Program-made: the position numbers and the translations under genes
Shown: positions 29,793 to 40,875 of the stretch, piece by piece
Position numbering within the stretch: position 1 is the first letter of the stretch
Layout: each line of letters begins with the position of its first letter
Notes under the pieces: model-generated
Seen by the model: only the letters and a program-made list of their open reading frames with translations
Told to the model about the DNA's origin: nothing
The model's database searches: none
Assembly (NCBI GenBank): GCA_029582165.1
Contig: CM055874.1
Location: 572,614 to 636,613 of the forward strand
Length of the DNA: 64,000 nt
Origin: Portulaca oleracea
Taxonomy: Eukaryota; Streptophyta; Magnoliopsida; Caryophyllales; Portulacaceae
Reading direction: 5' to 3'

Positions 29793-30646
29793 GATTTTTT
29801 GATTCTAATATACAGAACATTTGGAATATTAGATATAAATAATACACTGAAGTTTGACTTTGTTATTCAAGGGGTGTTAAACAATATATATGTGTCAATT
29901 GTGCATTTTGGTTGTTTTCACTTTGTATTACAGCTGCCTGATATCATATCTTGGACGGGTTTCAATTGCAAAGATTGATGGAAAGACAATTTGATTAACA
30001 TTTGGTTTGCTGATGTACTGCAAAAAGATGGATTCTATGTTAAACTTGTAAGCAGAATGTTTTGGACAATGATTTAAGCTTAGTTGTAACAAATAACGAC
30101 ATCGTTTCTCCAACATCAACAACAAAGTATGACTTTTTTTGATTCTGCAATCTGTGCATGCACTCTAATTCTTCTGTTCTAGAGATTCATGAACAACAAT
30201 ATATGACATTCAGTAATCTATTTACGAATCCTAGCACTCACTACGATAACAAGACATGATCATTTAAGCATGTTGGGTTGATTTCAGGTTGCTTTAATTT
30301 TTCAGTCCAATGAGCTTGTCCTGTGAAAACAAATAACACAGGTGAAACACAAATTCCACAGCATCATGACACAAGTAGAAACCAAACAATCAGAAGGAAA
30401 CCAACCCCTCAATTTATTTCCACAATCAAATCAGCATGTCTCCCACATAATTTTTCTTGTGTCCATTCACATTTGGCAAAAGAATCATCAATTACATCTC
30501 CAGCTTCAGCACAAAATGTACAGAACCAAAACAATTAACAAGCCTAACACAAGAGTTACAGCAACTATGTAACCAAAGCAAAAACAACAGTACAATCTGA
30601 CACAAAACAATTTGATATTCAAAATCAAGCAGTGTACTTTCTGTCA

Positions 30647-31024
30647 CTAAAATCTAGCACACTTTGTGATAACACTGCATCCTCTGGTATAATGATTAGC
30701 TTCAGGAGAAGCCCCACAGTTGTAGTATGAAGATCCAGGGCAAGAACATGGGACAAGATCCCTCTTCAATGTCTCATAACTTATATATTTCCTCTGCACT
30801 ACACCCACAAGCATCCTCTTATTCACCTCAGAACCCTTCTCAACTTCTGAAACATGACAACTTCCCACGTTCCCATCACAAACCCTAGCTCCCCTCATTG
30901 CCTCAATTTCCCCACTTTTGAGTGAATTCAGCCCCAAATCTGAATACCCAGATGAGATTTTGAGATGGGTCAGCAAAATCAGGAGGATTGGGAGGGTTAA
31001 TAGGTTGGTTTTTGTAGTGGGCAT
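30647..31024 (-). CDS. RALF-like secreted peptide precursor (RALF24/31 type)
   Basis: A single-exon gene for a 125-residue precursor. Residues 1 to about 26 form a hydrophobic signal peptide (LLTLPILLILLTHL). The prodomain carries the family Cys pair (C49, C56) and a dibasic NKRML near residue 70, close to where subtilase S1P cuts RALF precursors (RRxL in better-known members). The mature region has RKYISYETLKRDLVPC, close to Arabidopsis RALF24/31, then SYYNC and GCSVITKC. RALF peptides bind FERONIA-type receptor kinases and LLG co-receptors through the YISY motif. The mature part has five cysteines (93, 95, 103, 116, 122) instead of four: CSC replaces the usual C-x-x. A decayed copy lies at 26700-27055. 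Confidence 0.9.
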   Translation of the reverse strand: MPTTKTNLLTLPILLILLTHLKISSGYSDLGLNSLKSGEIEAMRGARVCDGNVGSCHVSEVEKGSEVNKRMLVGVVQRKYISYETLKRDLVPCSCPGSSYYNCGASPEANHYTRGCSVITKCARF

Positions 31025-31189
31025 TGCTGATTTTAGGGTTTCTAGAGAGAGAAAGTGAAGGGTAAGGGCAGAAGCTTAGGTATAGGTGAGTGTCCAAAAT
31101 ATGGTAGGGAGGGGTCACAGTCTCAACAGCCTCAACTACTGAGTTATTGCTGTCTGATTGTGAGAATTTTGGTGACAAACACATACAAA

Positions 31190-32340
31190 GGCATGAGCTT
31201 TACCTTTCAACTTTCTTTGTCACCGACTGAAGTTTAGTTACCATACTCAAAGTATCTCTCTTTAGGGCATTTTTTCTGGCTTGTTTCATGCCATAGTTTT
31301 CAGTACTCTTTTTGTTACATACAAAACAGCTCCTTTTGAAATATCACAAACTTGTATCATTCTTACCATTTGCATCAACTTATGTCACATATTGGGTAAT
31401 ATTCAGTGAGTATTATGTCTATAATGTTACTTAGATGATATACTTATCGCCCTTTTTTGTAGCGGAACTTTTGAGGTATTCGATTTGGAGGATGTGTATA
31501 AAAGGTTACAGGGAAATGAGTTGAGAAATGTCCTCTTTTTGCTCATTCCATATGATACAACATAGATATTCCAAGTGGGAGTAACTTTTTTTTTAACCAA
31601 AAGAGACATGAGTCTACTGGTCCTAATTAATTCCCTTAATCAATGGTTTATAGGGATTTTCCAATTGTCATCTAAAAGTCAGCTGACAACCTGACTAGTG
31701 AGAAGAACTATGTGATTAAGAGAGAAGTAGGTCATCATCTTTGACTAATTTCACTCCTCTATGTTCCAGGTGAATTTGGAATTTTCTCGTTTTCTTTCGA
31801 TGGAGTATTACATATGGACCATCTTTGACTAATAAAGACCCTAAGATTTGAAATCATGGAAGATTTATTAATCGAATCAAACAGGTCGCATGAGATGAGG
31901 GGTGGACAGATTTACACAAAGGCTTGTCAATGGAGGAGCTTAGATTCAAAACAATTTAGACAAAATGCTTGAAAAAGAGATGATATTTAGAGCGAACAAT
32001 GGATATATTAGCTAGAAATTCTGTTACAACTAACTAATTTAACGGTAACAAGCAGGGCAAAATACATCTTTATATCAAATCTCTTCTGTGATTCGGAGAC
32101 ACACACGTTTCAATCTAAGGTAAGAAAAACCCTTACCGGATCCAACACTCGACCAGACTGCAACTTGTGTATTAATACAAACATGAAATTCAAACATGGA
32201 GCAAAGATATGGACCGTATTATCTTATTTGCAGGAGTATTACAAGTAGACAACATTACTAGTATTACAAACACATTAAGCAAGCAGTATACATAGCCTTG
32301 TAATTAATTAAGTACTAATCTTAGCAGGATCCACTCTGGG
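31190..32340. other. Spacer between RALF and the His-rich gene
   Basis: About 1.15 kb with no convincing ORF, RNA or repeat. The part from 32200 to 32340 is likely the 3' UTR of the His-rich gene. Confidence 0.45.
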
Positions 32341-32352
32341 AGTTATCGCTTC

Positions 32353-32607
32353 CTAGTCACAGTGATCATAGTGATGATGGTGGTGGCCATGGTGGCCGTG
32401 GTGGTGGTGATGATCATAACGGTCATAGTCATGACAGTTATCATAGTGATGGTGATGACCATGATGATGGTGATGATGGTCGTAGTGATGATGATCCCAT
32501 CCATGTTGATTATTAGGAGGATAGTATCCATAGGGGACATTGCCATAACCCCCATAACCACCACCATAGTATGGTGTTGAGTATTTGTTGCCCCAACCCC
32601 ATGTCAT
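32353..32607 (-). CDS. Small histidine-rich, Tyr/Gly-rich protein of unknown function
   Basis: An 84-codon ORF with 28 His and 13 Tyr. Residues 1-34 are aromatic and Gly-rich (GGGYGGYGNVPYGYYPP). From residue 35 the chain is nearly all His, Asp and Tyr, with runs of up to six His and two Cys (NC, HCD end). There is no signal peptide, membrane span or known domain. The His and His/Asp clusters suggest metal (Zn, Ni, Cu) binding; that is inference from composition only. A clear TATA box 112 bp upstream, an ACGT-core motif and a plausible leader argue that this is a transcribed gene rather than a random ORF in a GAT/GGT repeat. The low-complexity DNA also keeps other frames open (32343-32567 minus, 32362-32580 plus), which I treat as shadows. 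Confidence 0.6.
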   Translation of the reverse strand: MTWGWGNKYSTPYYGGGYGGYGNVPYGYYPPNNQHGWDHHHYDHHHHHHGHHHHYDNCHDYDRYDHHHHHGHHGHHHHHYDHCD

Positions 32608-32710
32608 ACTTTTCCCTCTAGCAGAAAATCAACTCTAGATTGATGTTTATGACAGAGATTTTCTGTGAAAAATTTTCTGGTTAGTTGTGTAGGGAGAAAC
32701 AAACAATGAG

Positions 32711-32726
32711 TCACGTCGTATTTATA
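32711..32726 (-). promoter_or_regulatory. TATA box and ACGT-core motif of the His-rich gene
   Basis: On the minus strand TATAAATA (32726-32719) is followed at once by CGACGTGA (32718-32711), an ACGT-core element of the kind bound by plant bZIP factors. The start codon follows about 100 bp further on. Confidence 0.6.
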
Positions 32727-33461
32727 GTGAGAAGAGAGTGATTATTCTGACAACCTTTTGCGCGCACTGATCTTAGCTTGAGGTTTCAGAAGATCATATT
32801 CGTTTTGTCATCAGGATGTAATTAGTTAGATAAAAGAAAAAAAAATCTAGAGCATTGGATGCTCTGAATGATGTTAATGAATTCGGATTCTTCAAATAAA
32901 TTTGTTTAGAAGAAGAATAAATTCTTTTCACACTTTCACACTGCACACGCATGACACATGAGAATGAGAATTTGCTACAACAGCTTACAGAAACAGAATC
33001 AATCCAGAAATTAAAAATCAAGGATGAAACTTGTTCCTTAATCCTCATAATGTAGTCTTTCATGTTTAAGATGATTATTCAATATCCATTTTCGAACCAG
33101 TTTTACACCGGTCTCATCCTACTAGTGATCCTGCTGAAAAATACAGTTCAGTTTTTGTGTCTTTCAGAGTGCAGTTTAGTCACATTTTCAGGACTTGGAA
33201 GAATGATTTACAAACTTCATATGAATATTTTCAGGACTACATAATCAAAATCAAGCTGAATTCAAAGTGGAAATGTAGAAAACAGATCATATTTCTTTTT
33301 TCTGATTATACTTTACTCATTTACTGCAATGGATACATAAAGCACCATACAATACGCAACAATTCACACGAGCTAGGAACAAGTGTTGGCCGGAATCTAC
33401 TGAGCTAAGATTGTCTACATATGGATCCCTTCAGACCTTAACTGAGTGGGACCCATGCACA

Positions 33462-33776
33462 CTAAGAGTCGGATCTACACCGATAATACTTGGAGCATGG
33501 CCGGTGATAAGGGTTAGCCTCCGGAGGCAAACATTCGCCGTTCTTAGAGTAAGGCTGGCCCCTAGGACCACCATTGCATGCTGGTTGGTCTCTGCTGAGA
33601 GCCCCTATTGAGATGTACTTCCTCTCTTGGAGAATTCTTCTGACTATGTCCGATGACATCAGCATCTCATTCTCTGCTTCGCATTTTGCTATTGTACCGT
33701 TGCAAATCGCCATGGAACAATGCCCGCCTTGGAGCAACAGACTCACAACTGCAAGGCATATCAGGAAGTGTTCCAT
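33462..33776 (-). CDS. RALF-like secreted peptide precursor, diverged
   Basis: A single-exon, 104-residue precursor. Residues 1-20 form a signal peptide (FLICLAVVSLLLQGGHC). The prodomain has the family Cys pair (C25, C32) and an RRILQ site at residues 46-50, matching the RRxL subtilase cleavage motif. The mature region starts ERKYISIGALSRDQPAC and has four cysteines (67, 82, 94, 100), including NPYHRPCSKYYRCR at the end. YISI replaces the usual YISY. The spacing between the first two cysteines (14 residues) is longer than in classical RALFs. TATATAG lies about 50 bp upstream. The neighbour at 34978-35253 shares the GALxRDQP motif and is probably a paralogue. Confidence 0.85.
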   Translation of the reverse strand: MEHFLICLAVVSLLLQGGHCSMAICNGTIAKCEAENEMLMSSDIVRRILQERKYISIGALSRDQPACNGGPRGQPYSKNGECLPPEANPYHRPCSKYYRCRSDS

Positions 33777-33826
33777 GCTTCTGTTTTCTCTTCTGAGATG
33801 ACTTAGAATTCTTTGGGGGAATTATA

Positions 33827-33834
33827 CTATATAA
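33827..33834 (-). promoter_or_regulatory. Probable TATA box of the second RALF gene
   Basis: TTATATAG on the minus strand, about 50 bp upstream of the start codon at 33776. Confidence 0.5.
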
Positions 33835-34977
33835 GTTGTTTTCCATCTTACCTTTTTAATGCTGAATTTGGTGTAGTGGGGCTGTGGAAAGCCACTTTAG
33901 AAAGGCATTTTTGATGGAGCGCACTTCACCTACTACTCCATCTTATCACAGTCCACATTGATTTTCCCACTTTTGGTTCATCATTCATCAACAACAATAC
34001 CCTGTGTGGGTCCCGCTTGCTTTCACGAGTATGTTCTTTAGAAAGGGGTAAGGTAAGATTGTAAAAAGTGAAAAGTTGCATGTTAGAAAATATGGGAAGA
34101 TGGGTAAATTTGGGTTAGATTGGGTAATAATAATCCACCTAAAGAACAGAGTTGTAGGTAGCTTGATCTCAATAGACATTTCTATTTGCAGAGAGACTGA
34201 TTTCAAGAGACCACTAAAACTTTGAAAACATTTTGCAGGTGAAAATTTGCATTAAAATTAGATGGCTAGCTTCCATGAACCTACTTTGAGCTATGACTCA
34301 ATCTTAAGATGCCCTGAATCAAACCCTACAGACTTTCCTCTTTGTGTGGTGTAATGATTAACAATGATAAGATAATCCGAATGCATTTCTATGACTTTTT
34401 ACAGCACCATTTGTATGACCCCATGCACTTTACTTTGTCATTGATTGAGCCTAGGCGTGACAGACAAACAACACTTTCTTTGTTTCTCCCACTCATTTCT
34501 ATCAATAAATATTACATGTACCAACAATTTATGCTCCAAATATACGTAACTGAACAATTGCACTATTGAGGGTGAACAACTTGATATATGCAAGTAAAAA
34601 ATGACCCTATCTAGAGCACAAACTCCTAGAACATGTAATAAATTACACATTTCTATGATGGTAGAGTGAGGGATTGCAAGAAGTTTTTGGCAGGAGCAAA
34701 GCAAAGAAGATCATATAGGCTTCAAGCCACAAAAAACACACAAACACAGATGCATAAAACTGATGTATACTTTCTGACAAACTGAACATACACACTGCAG
34801 AATACTAAGTACCTAAGAGACCCACTACAGCATGGCTCTGGTATATAATTATTTCATCACATACACACCTTATCAAGCCAAGAGAAGAATCCCTAATGAT
34901 TAAAGACTTCCTGAAGCCCATTCAATCTTATTTTCTATAGGGAGATTGCTTGGTTGACCCCTTATTTATCAGCAGTT
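33835..34977. other. Spacer between the second and third RALF-like genes
   Basis: About 1.1 kb with no recognised gene or repeat. The ORFs present (34342-34569 plus, 34438-34704 minus) have no family features and overlap each other. Confidence 0.45.
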
Positions 34978-35253
34978 TCACCTATTGGGCCTGGGTCGGC
35001 GGTAGGAGTTGGCTTGTTTAGGGAAGGAGTTTCGAGGCTGATCCCGGCCCAAGGCTCCATAGCTGATGAAGTTGGCTCTTGTGCTAGCATGGTGAGTACT
35101 GTGACCCAGACTCTCGGGCCTGATCCAGTCTATGTGCTCATCCTCGGCCTCAGGAAAGTGCATATGATTCGGCCAATACTGGTAGTTGAGTTCATCACTG
35201 GTGTTCGGGTTGTAGTATTGGTGGTAGGGGTAGTCAGGGTAGTAATCCTCCAT
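34978..35253 (-). CDS. Cysteine-less RALF-like protein (intact ORF or recent pseudogene)
   Basis: From the ATG at 35253 the ORF encodes 91 residues; an upstream in-frame ATG at 35340 would give 120. The C-terminus reads TRANFISYGALGRDQP, then a short stretch, ANSYRRPRPNR and a stop. This lines up with the mature part of the neighbouring RALF (YISIGALSRDQP ... ANPYHRPCSKYYRC). Every cysteine position is lost, and there is no cysteine in the whole ORF. The N-terminal half is rich in Tyr, His, Asp and Asn (MEDYYPDYPYHQYYNP) and has no hydrophobic signal peptide. I prefer the 35253 start because a TATTTAAG element at 35321-35314 would place transcription start downstream of 35340. Loss of disulphides and secretion signal means it cannot be a conventional RALF. 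Whether it is expressed is unknown. Confidence 0.6.
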   Translation of the reverse strand: MEDYYPDYPYHQYYNPNTSDELNYQYWPNHMHFPEAEDEHIDWIRPESLGHSTHHASTRANFISYGALGRDQPRNSFPKQANSYRRPRPNR

Positions 35254-35313
35254 TAGTTTTGTTTGTTTGAACTCTTGGGAGTTTTTTCGGTTAAAAGTGA
35301 AAGGTGCTATGCT

Positions 35314-35321
35314 CTTAAATA
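35314..35321 (-). promoter_or_regulatory. TATA-like element of the cysteine-less RALF-like gene
   Basis: TATTTAAG on the minus strand, 61 bp upstream of the preferred start codon at 35253 and downstream of the alternative ATG at 35340. Confidence 0.4.
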
Positions 35322-35340
35322 AGTAAGGATTAGCTTTCAT

Positions 35341-35966
35341 GTTTCATACCAGGACAGGAGGAGCATCTTGGGAAATGTTAGGGAGAAGATGTTCAACTGT
35401 GACCAAGTGCAGAGATACTGAATATATTCCCCAAACACTTTTAGGTTTATTTGATAAGATTCAAGGTTAGATTAGGCATCTCTGCACTTTCTTATCCTGC
35501 ACTGAGAATAAACTCGGGCTTGTAAAGTTCAAAGGTAAATGGATATTGGTAAATATTTGCCAAAAATTATCAGAACTTGCCAACATTTACACGTTTATCA
35601 ATACTTCTTCTTTATAAAGCTATACTGAACTTTTACTGTACCATCTATTTACCTACAAATTTTACAGACCCACCATACTCACCGATGTGGGTCTGGTTGG
35701 TTGTGATCACAGAACCAGGTTGGTTAGCTCAGATGGGGCAGGCTATCAGTTGCAGATACACACACCATATTTCTGAAACACAAGGGCTCTCTTTTTACAG
35801 ATGAATGGCTGCATGTAGTAATCAGGAGTGTCAAAACAAGCATTCTCAAAGGGTGAAAACTCATTTTATTGACTCATACTAGTTTCAGAATTCACAACAC
35901 ATGACACATACATTGACAGACTTCTAAATCAGTACCAATTTTATTTCCAACTACAACAACATACAC
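35341..35966. other. Spacer and SBP1 3' flank
   Basis: Promoter-side DNA of the cysteine-less RALF-like gene and the SBP1 3' UTR (about 35830-35966). No other feature seen. Confidence 0.45.
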
Positions 35967-38900
35967 TCAAATCCAAATGTCTGAAGTGCAGTCACCACCG
36001 GGGTATCTCATCTCATGAGCAAGGGCGGGGCCCTCGGGCTCCAACCCGAAGTCCACAAAGAAGTCGGGGTTAATCGATAGACCACCTTTCTCGGTGTCCA
36101 CATCGATCTGCAGCATGTGGGACCCTTTCTCTGCGAGTTCAGGGTAGAACTGGTTGTCCCAAGCACTGAAAAGGGAGTTTGTGACATAGAGCCGCTTCCC
36201 GTCTAGACTTAGCTGGATCATCTGCGGTCCGCCTCTCAGTTTTTTACCCTGTAACCAAGTTCAAGTCTCATATAAGACTCCGGGAATCGACATAGGGAAG
36301 GAAACAAACTGAACTGAATTAACTTAAGGGTGTGTTCTGTAGGGGAGCTGATGTCCCATTTACCTAACCCAACCTAAATTTGTCAATTCTTCTTACATTT
36401 TAACACACAACTTTTTAACTTTTACCAGAATTTACCAATCCTTACTTTAATAAGTGGAAGCTGACATATATACCTGAACATCCGGGACATCAATCTGGTA
36501 AGTGGAGCCGTCTTCCGCCACAGCTGAAACAGGACTTCCCTTCCGAATCAACCCACCAAGCCAAACCTGCCCAGTCAAAACGGGGTTCTTGGGGTCCTCG
36601 ATGTTGTACTGTCGGAGATCCCCGTGGAGCCAGTTTGAAAAGTACATGAACCGATCATCTAAGGATATCAAGAAGTCTGTAATCAGGCCCGGCATCTCAG
36701 GCAGAACCCAGTTCTGCACCTTCAGTGGCTTCACTGAGGCTGCAACCTGCAAATACACAAGTTCACAAGTGCAGTTTCCCACAGCTCAGACAAATTTGGA
36801 CTGCTTGTATCGAAATGTAGACATATATTTTTGATACAGACATATATACATATAATACATGCATACCTCATGGCTCCATGATCCATCAGGGTTCTTGAAG
36901 AACCGAACCATGTTGCTCGATAGAGCACAGCCCACATAGCCAGTGTCCTTTGAAGGGTCGTGAAGGAACCGTATCTCCAAGGGTATGAGTCCTTCGTTAC
37001 CAAGGTCTAGGGTTTGCTTCAGTTCCCCATCAGGCCAGCTGTATACATAGAGATGCCTCCCATAGAGACCCTCTGCAACCTGTTGCGGATTGAAACCCTT
37101 GGAGAAAGCAAGAGGGGCTCCCCATGATGAGCTGATCATGGTCTTGTGACGGGGTTGGTACCAGAAATCATACCCAAAGGTTGGACTATGTCCCGGCTTT
37201 TCCCACCTGATACATGAATCAATTCAATTCCAAGAGAATTTAAAGAAAACACGACGAACTGGGGGGCATCTAGAATGACAAAGTTACCTTCCTTTGACAT
37301 TAAATTCGGAGTCCAATAAAAGAAATCCATTTCCCTCGGCTTTTCCATCAGGCCCTCCAAGGCACGAGATCAGGATGTCGCCTGAGGCAAGGCAATGGGA
37401 GGTGTGAGGATATGCTAATCCGGTTTTCTTCACAATTTCCTCAGGTTCAACTACTTTGTGTAGTGAGGGAGCCCTTGGGTTTGTTTTTGTATCGACTATG
37501 TAAACTCGTCCAGAGCTGCAAACACGAAAACAGAATTAACACTACAAAACATCACTACTATATGTATAGTTTGGTTGACCTTTACCTGAAATGAGATAGC
37601 TCAAAGCCATCGAGCTATAGGATGGCAAATGACTCATTAATCATGCTCCATTAAGAGTTCATTTGAAACAGTTTTAACTTTTAACCAAACAGGAAAAAAC
37701 CCATTAAAACGATAGAAATGGAGCAAAATTTTATACTCCAATCTCCTACTTTCTCCTTGATATCCACCTCTTTGTTCTTACCCCTGCCCCCCATTCCTCA
37801 ACATTACGTATAATAACCTTTCTAAATCTTTTCTACTTCTTTTCCTCGAAGTAGCAGGTAGTAAATGATTCTAAAATCATGGGTCAGTTGGAACCATTCT
37901 TTTTTATTTTATTTTTTAAATTTTAATTCAAGAGTAAGACTGCTACATCAGACTCCTCACCCTACACCTCGTTTTGTAGCGGGGCTTTTGGGGTAACCTT
38001 TCTTCTCTAGTCCCTCCCTCCCCTGCATGATATTCAAACAAACACTTGGTAAAACCCAGCCTATCCCTTCAGAGAAGAACCTTGTAAGAGTACAAAACAA
38101 TCCCATAACGTGGTGGTCCCTCCTTAGCTACAACTACAAGTACCAAGTAATGTCACACTGCATCATGTGACGAGTCCCGTATTTAGGCAGAACTTGTTTA
38201 AGAATGTAACAAGATAATGAATGTCATGTCAATGTCAATGACAAAGACGAAAAAACTCACATCAATGAAGGAAGCACGAGAAACCGTCTATCAGCAGACG
38301 GGTCTCCATGGCAAGAGCTGCAGGAGTTCCAGCCCGAGTGATGCAACTCATCTCCCAAATGTGTGACAGGCACGCGGTGGATGACTTTTGAGTATGTGGG
38401 CGAGTTGGGGTCCACATCTACCGTTGCTAGATAATCGGGCTTCTCCCTCCCCGTTCCTAGATGCGAAAAAACCACAATCTCAGACCCACAAACATTGAAG
38501 CTTAATGATCAAACATGAACAACTTCATGACATCCCATAAATCTAACTTTGTGGGAAAGTTTTCAAAAATTTTAACCAATGTTCCTCTTATTTGGGAAGT
38601 GGTAGACATTCAAATGGGCTTTTAATCGAGTTCACACGATTTAGAGGTAATGCTGCTACATCTCATCACCCGTATACCCTCCTTAGGAGGGATTATTGAT
38701 GTGGATATGGTATGCAATTAAACTAATACCAAACACATACCAAATATCAAGCCACATAAGTTATCTATTGATAATTGCCCAAAATCATAACCCTTGGTGT
38801 TTAGTCAACATTTATTCAAGATGATAAACATCCATCAAAATCCTATCTCATAACAATCACTCAATTCAACGTATTGGGCACAACTGGTTGGACCCAAACT

Positions 38901-39715
38901 AACATAAGGAGAATATTCAAACAGCAAATTAAAAAATTCCTGCATTAGATCCCTTTACCAATGAATTTTCAAACCTAAAAGCTCCATCACAATTATTAAA
39001 TATATGGGCAAATCCCAAAAATCAATAATAAAAAGCCCAATTGCCCATCAAAAACCATCCTGAAAGTCTAAATTCATGCACTCTCTTCAATAACCACTCA
39101 AGTTACCAACTTAATCACACCCCTAATCCAGCCTAAACTTGAACCCAGAAAAGATTAAGCAGATGGCAAAGATCACATCTTTTCCCCCTTTCTTTGGATA
39201 AAAAAAAGATGATCATTCCCTTTATGAACTCCAAAATCATGCAAACACACCCAAGAACACCTATAACTACCAAGCTAATCAGACACCTAAAATCCAGGCA
39301 AAACCATCACTAAAAAGAGCAAAATCTCACAACTTAAACCCAGAAAAAGAAGACAAACATGAATAAAGATGACATCTTGAACAAAGATGGTGGATGAAGA
39401 TGCAAACATCCATCCAAGAACAGCTAAAATTACCAAAGCAAAACCATCACAAACAAGAGCAAAATCCCACAAGTTTAAACCCAGAAAAAGAAGACAAACA
39501 TGAATAAAGATATCTTGAACAAAAAGGGTGGATGAAGATGAGATTTATTTACCAGTATAAACACAGGTGACATAGAGAAGAGATTCTTTGGGTCCATTCA
39601 TGGCTTCCAAAGGAGTAGCATAGCCTGGTCCATTTCCTTTGCAGCAAATACTACCACCACCATTGTTGTTCACTGATGAAGCATGCTGAATCACATCCAC
39701 ATCAACACTTGCCAT
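35967..39715 (-). CDS. SBP1: Selenium-binding protein 1 / methanethiol oxidase family
   Basis: A cytosolic beta-propeller protein. Family members bind selenium or cadmium, and the human and bacterial proteins oxidise methanethiol. Six exons join in frame: 39715-39553, 38456-38261, 37515-37288, 37206-36867, 36746-36474 and 36248-35967, giving 493 residues (about 490 in Arabidopsis). Visible features: [19 protein letters not shown] near the N-terminus, [16 protein letters not shown] with the metal/selenium-binding Cys pair (C100, C103), [82 protein letters not shown], and the C-terminal [16 protein letters not shown]. All junctions obey GT-AG. Intron 1 (about 1.1 kb) has a tandem repeat at its 5' end. 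A TATA box lies 160 bp upstream. Confidence 0.95.
39296..39545. repeat. Tandem repeat in SBP1 intron 1, two copies of about 120-140 bp
   Basis: AAACCATCACTAAAAAGAGC ... ACCCAGAAAAAGAAGACAAAC ... ATCTTGAACAAAGATGGTGG occurs at about 39301-39400 and again at about 39441-39537. A shorter, diverged third copy may start near 39137 (AACCCAGAAAAGATTAAGC). Confidence 0.75.
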
Positions 39716-39874
39716 CTTCTCTCTTTCTTCTCTTTCTGAGAAAAAAAGTTGATGAATGAAGACAGAGATTTGGAAAAAGGAGAAATGATGATGATGAAGA
39801 AGAAACCCAAATGAATTGGGAACTTCAATTTGTATTGTAATTTGTATGATGTGTGTATTTGATCCTGTTTTGCT

Positions 39875-39882
39875 TATTTATA
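39875..39882 (-). promoter_or_regulatory. TATA box of SBP1
   Basis: TATAAATA on the minus strand at 39882-39875, 160 bp upstream of the start codon. Confidence 0.6.
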
Positions 39883-40875
39883 GGAGAGTGTCTGTGTATA
39901 AATGGCCAAAGCCAGTCCAAATACATTTACTGTAGTGAAACAAACAAAACAAGACAAAGTAAGAAAGTTGGAATTTTTTTCTTATTGGCTGCTGTCATCA
40001 TCAATTTATTGAATTTTTGAGAGTTTAAGATAAAACGCAAGGGGAAAAATAACGGTAAAAATTGCTTCTTTTTTTCTTTTTTGTATACAATTTTTGTGTA
40101 ATCACTACCTTTTCATGGTTTTACAATTAATAATTCAATGATGTATTAATCATTGTTTTATTAACAAGTTAAAAAGAAAATTTGCTTCTTTTTTCTTTTT
40201 ATATAAAATTATTTTTATACAACAAAGAAGAAAATAATAAATGCATCTTTATATATTTGAAGAAATATTAAGAAAGTTATTAATTAGTGTAATTAAAGAT
40301 AAATTTTCAACCCAACTATTGATATATTAATACATTAATTTTCATTATGTCAGTTGTCATGGTTGACATTTGACAATCATTTTTCCTTACATATAATAGT
40401 GACTTCCCCCGCCTAGAACCCTTGTAGCGCAACAAAATTATTTCGATAATGATAAATTTATTAAGTAAGATCGTATTTTAAATACAAAATTCAAAAAATT
40501 TTAATCAAAAATCTGCATTTGAAGTTTTATATTTTAAAAATCTATTTTTTTTGGTTAATGTATATTTATATTCTCAAATGTAAAATTATTTATAATTTAT
40601 GCGGTACGGCCATACTTATCATTAATTATGAGCGAGCTTCCAAGAATCATGCTAAAATAATTATTAAGAAGGGATTAGCAAATAAATAGAGTAATAGAAA
40701 AAGATATCCTATTAGCATGGAGATCTCATATTGTCATGATCAGGAACTAGTCAGCTAAGAAAGTGCTCCCTTTGTCCCTGGATGTATATTACACATCATA
40801 TTTTAAGTAATTATTTTCATTGAAAGTGATCAAAGTTAAAGACAAATATGTTAAAACAGTAATTAATAGTGTATT
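39883..40875. other. SBP1 upstream AT-rich DNA
   Basis: No gene seen. A Stowaway-like end (GTGCTCCCTTTGTCCCT near 40761) stands alone next to the LINE insertion. Confidence 0.45.

Noticed and set aside
32362..32580. Met/Val/Ile-rich ORFs in other frames of the His-rich gene
   Set aside because: GAT/GGT/CAT low-complexity DNA keeps several frames open. Only the minus frame at 32353-32607 has a suitable promoter and start.
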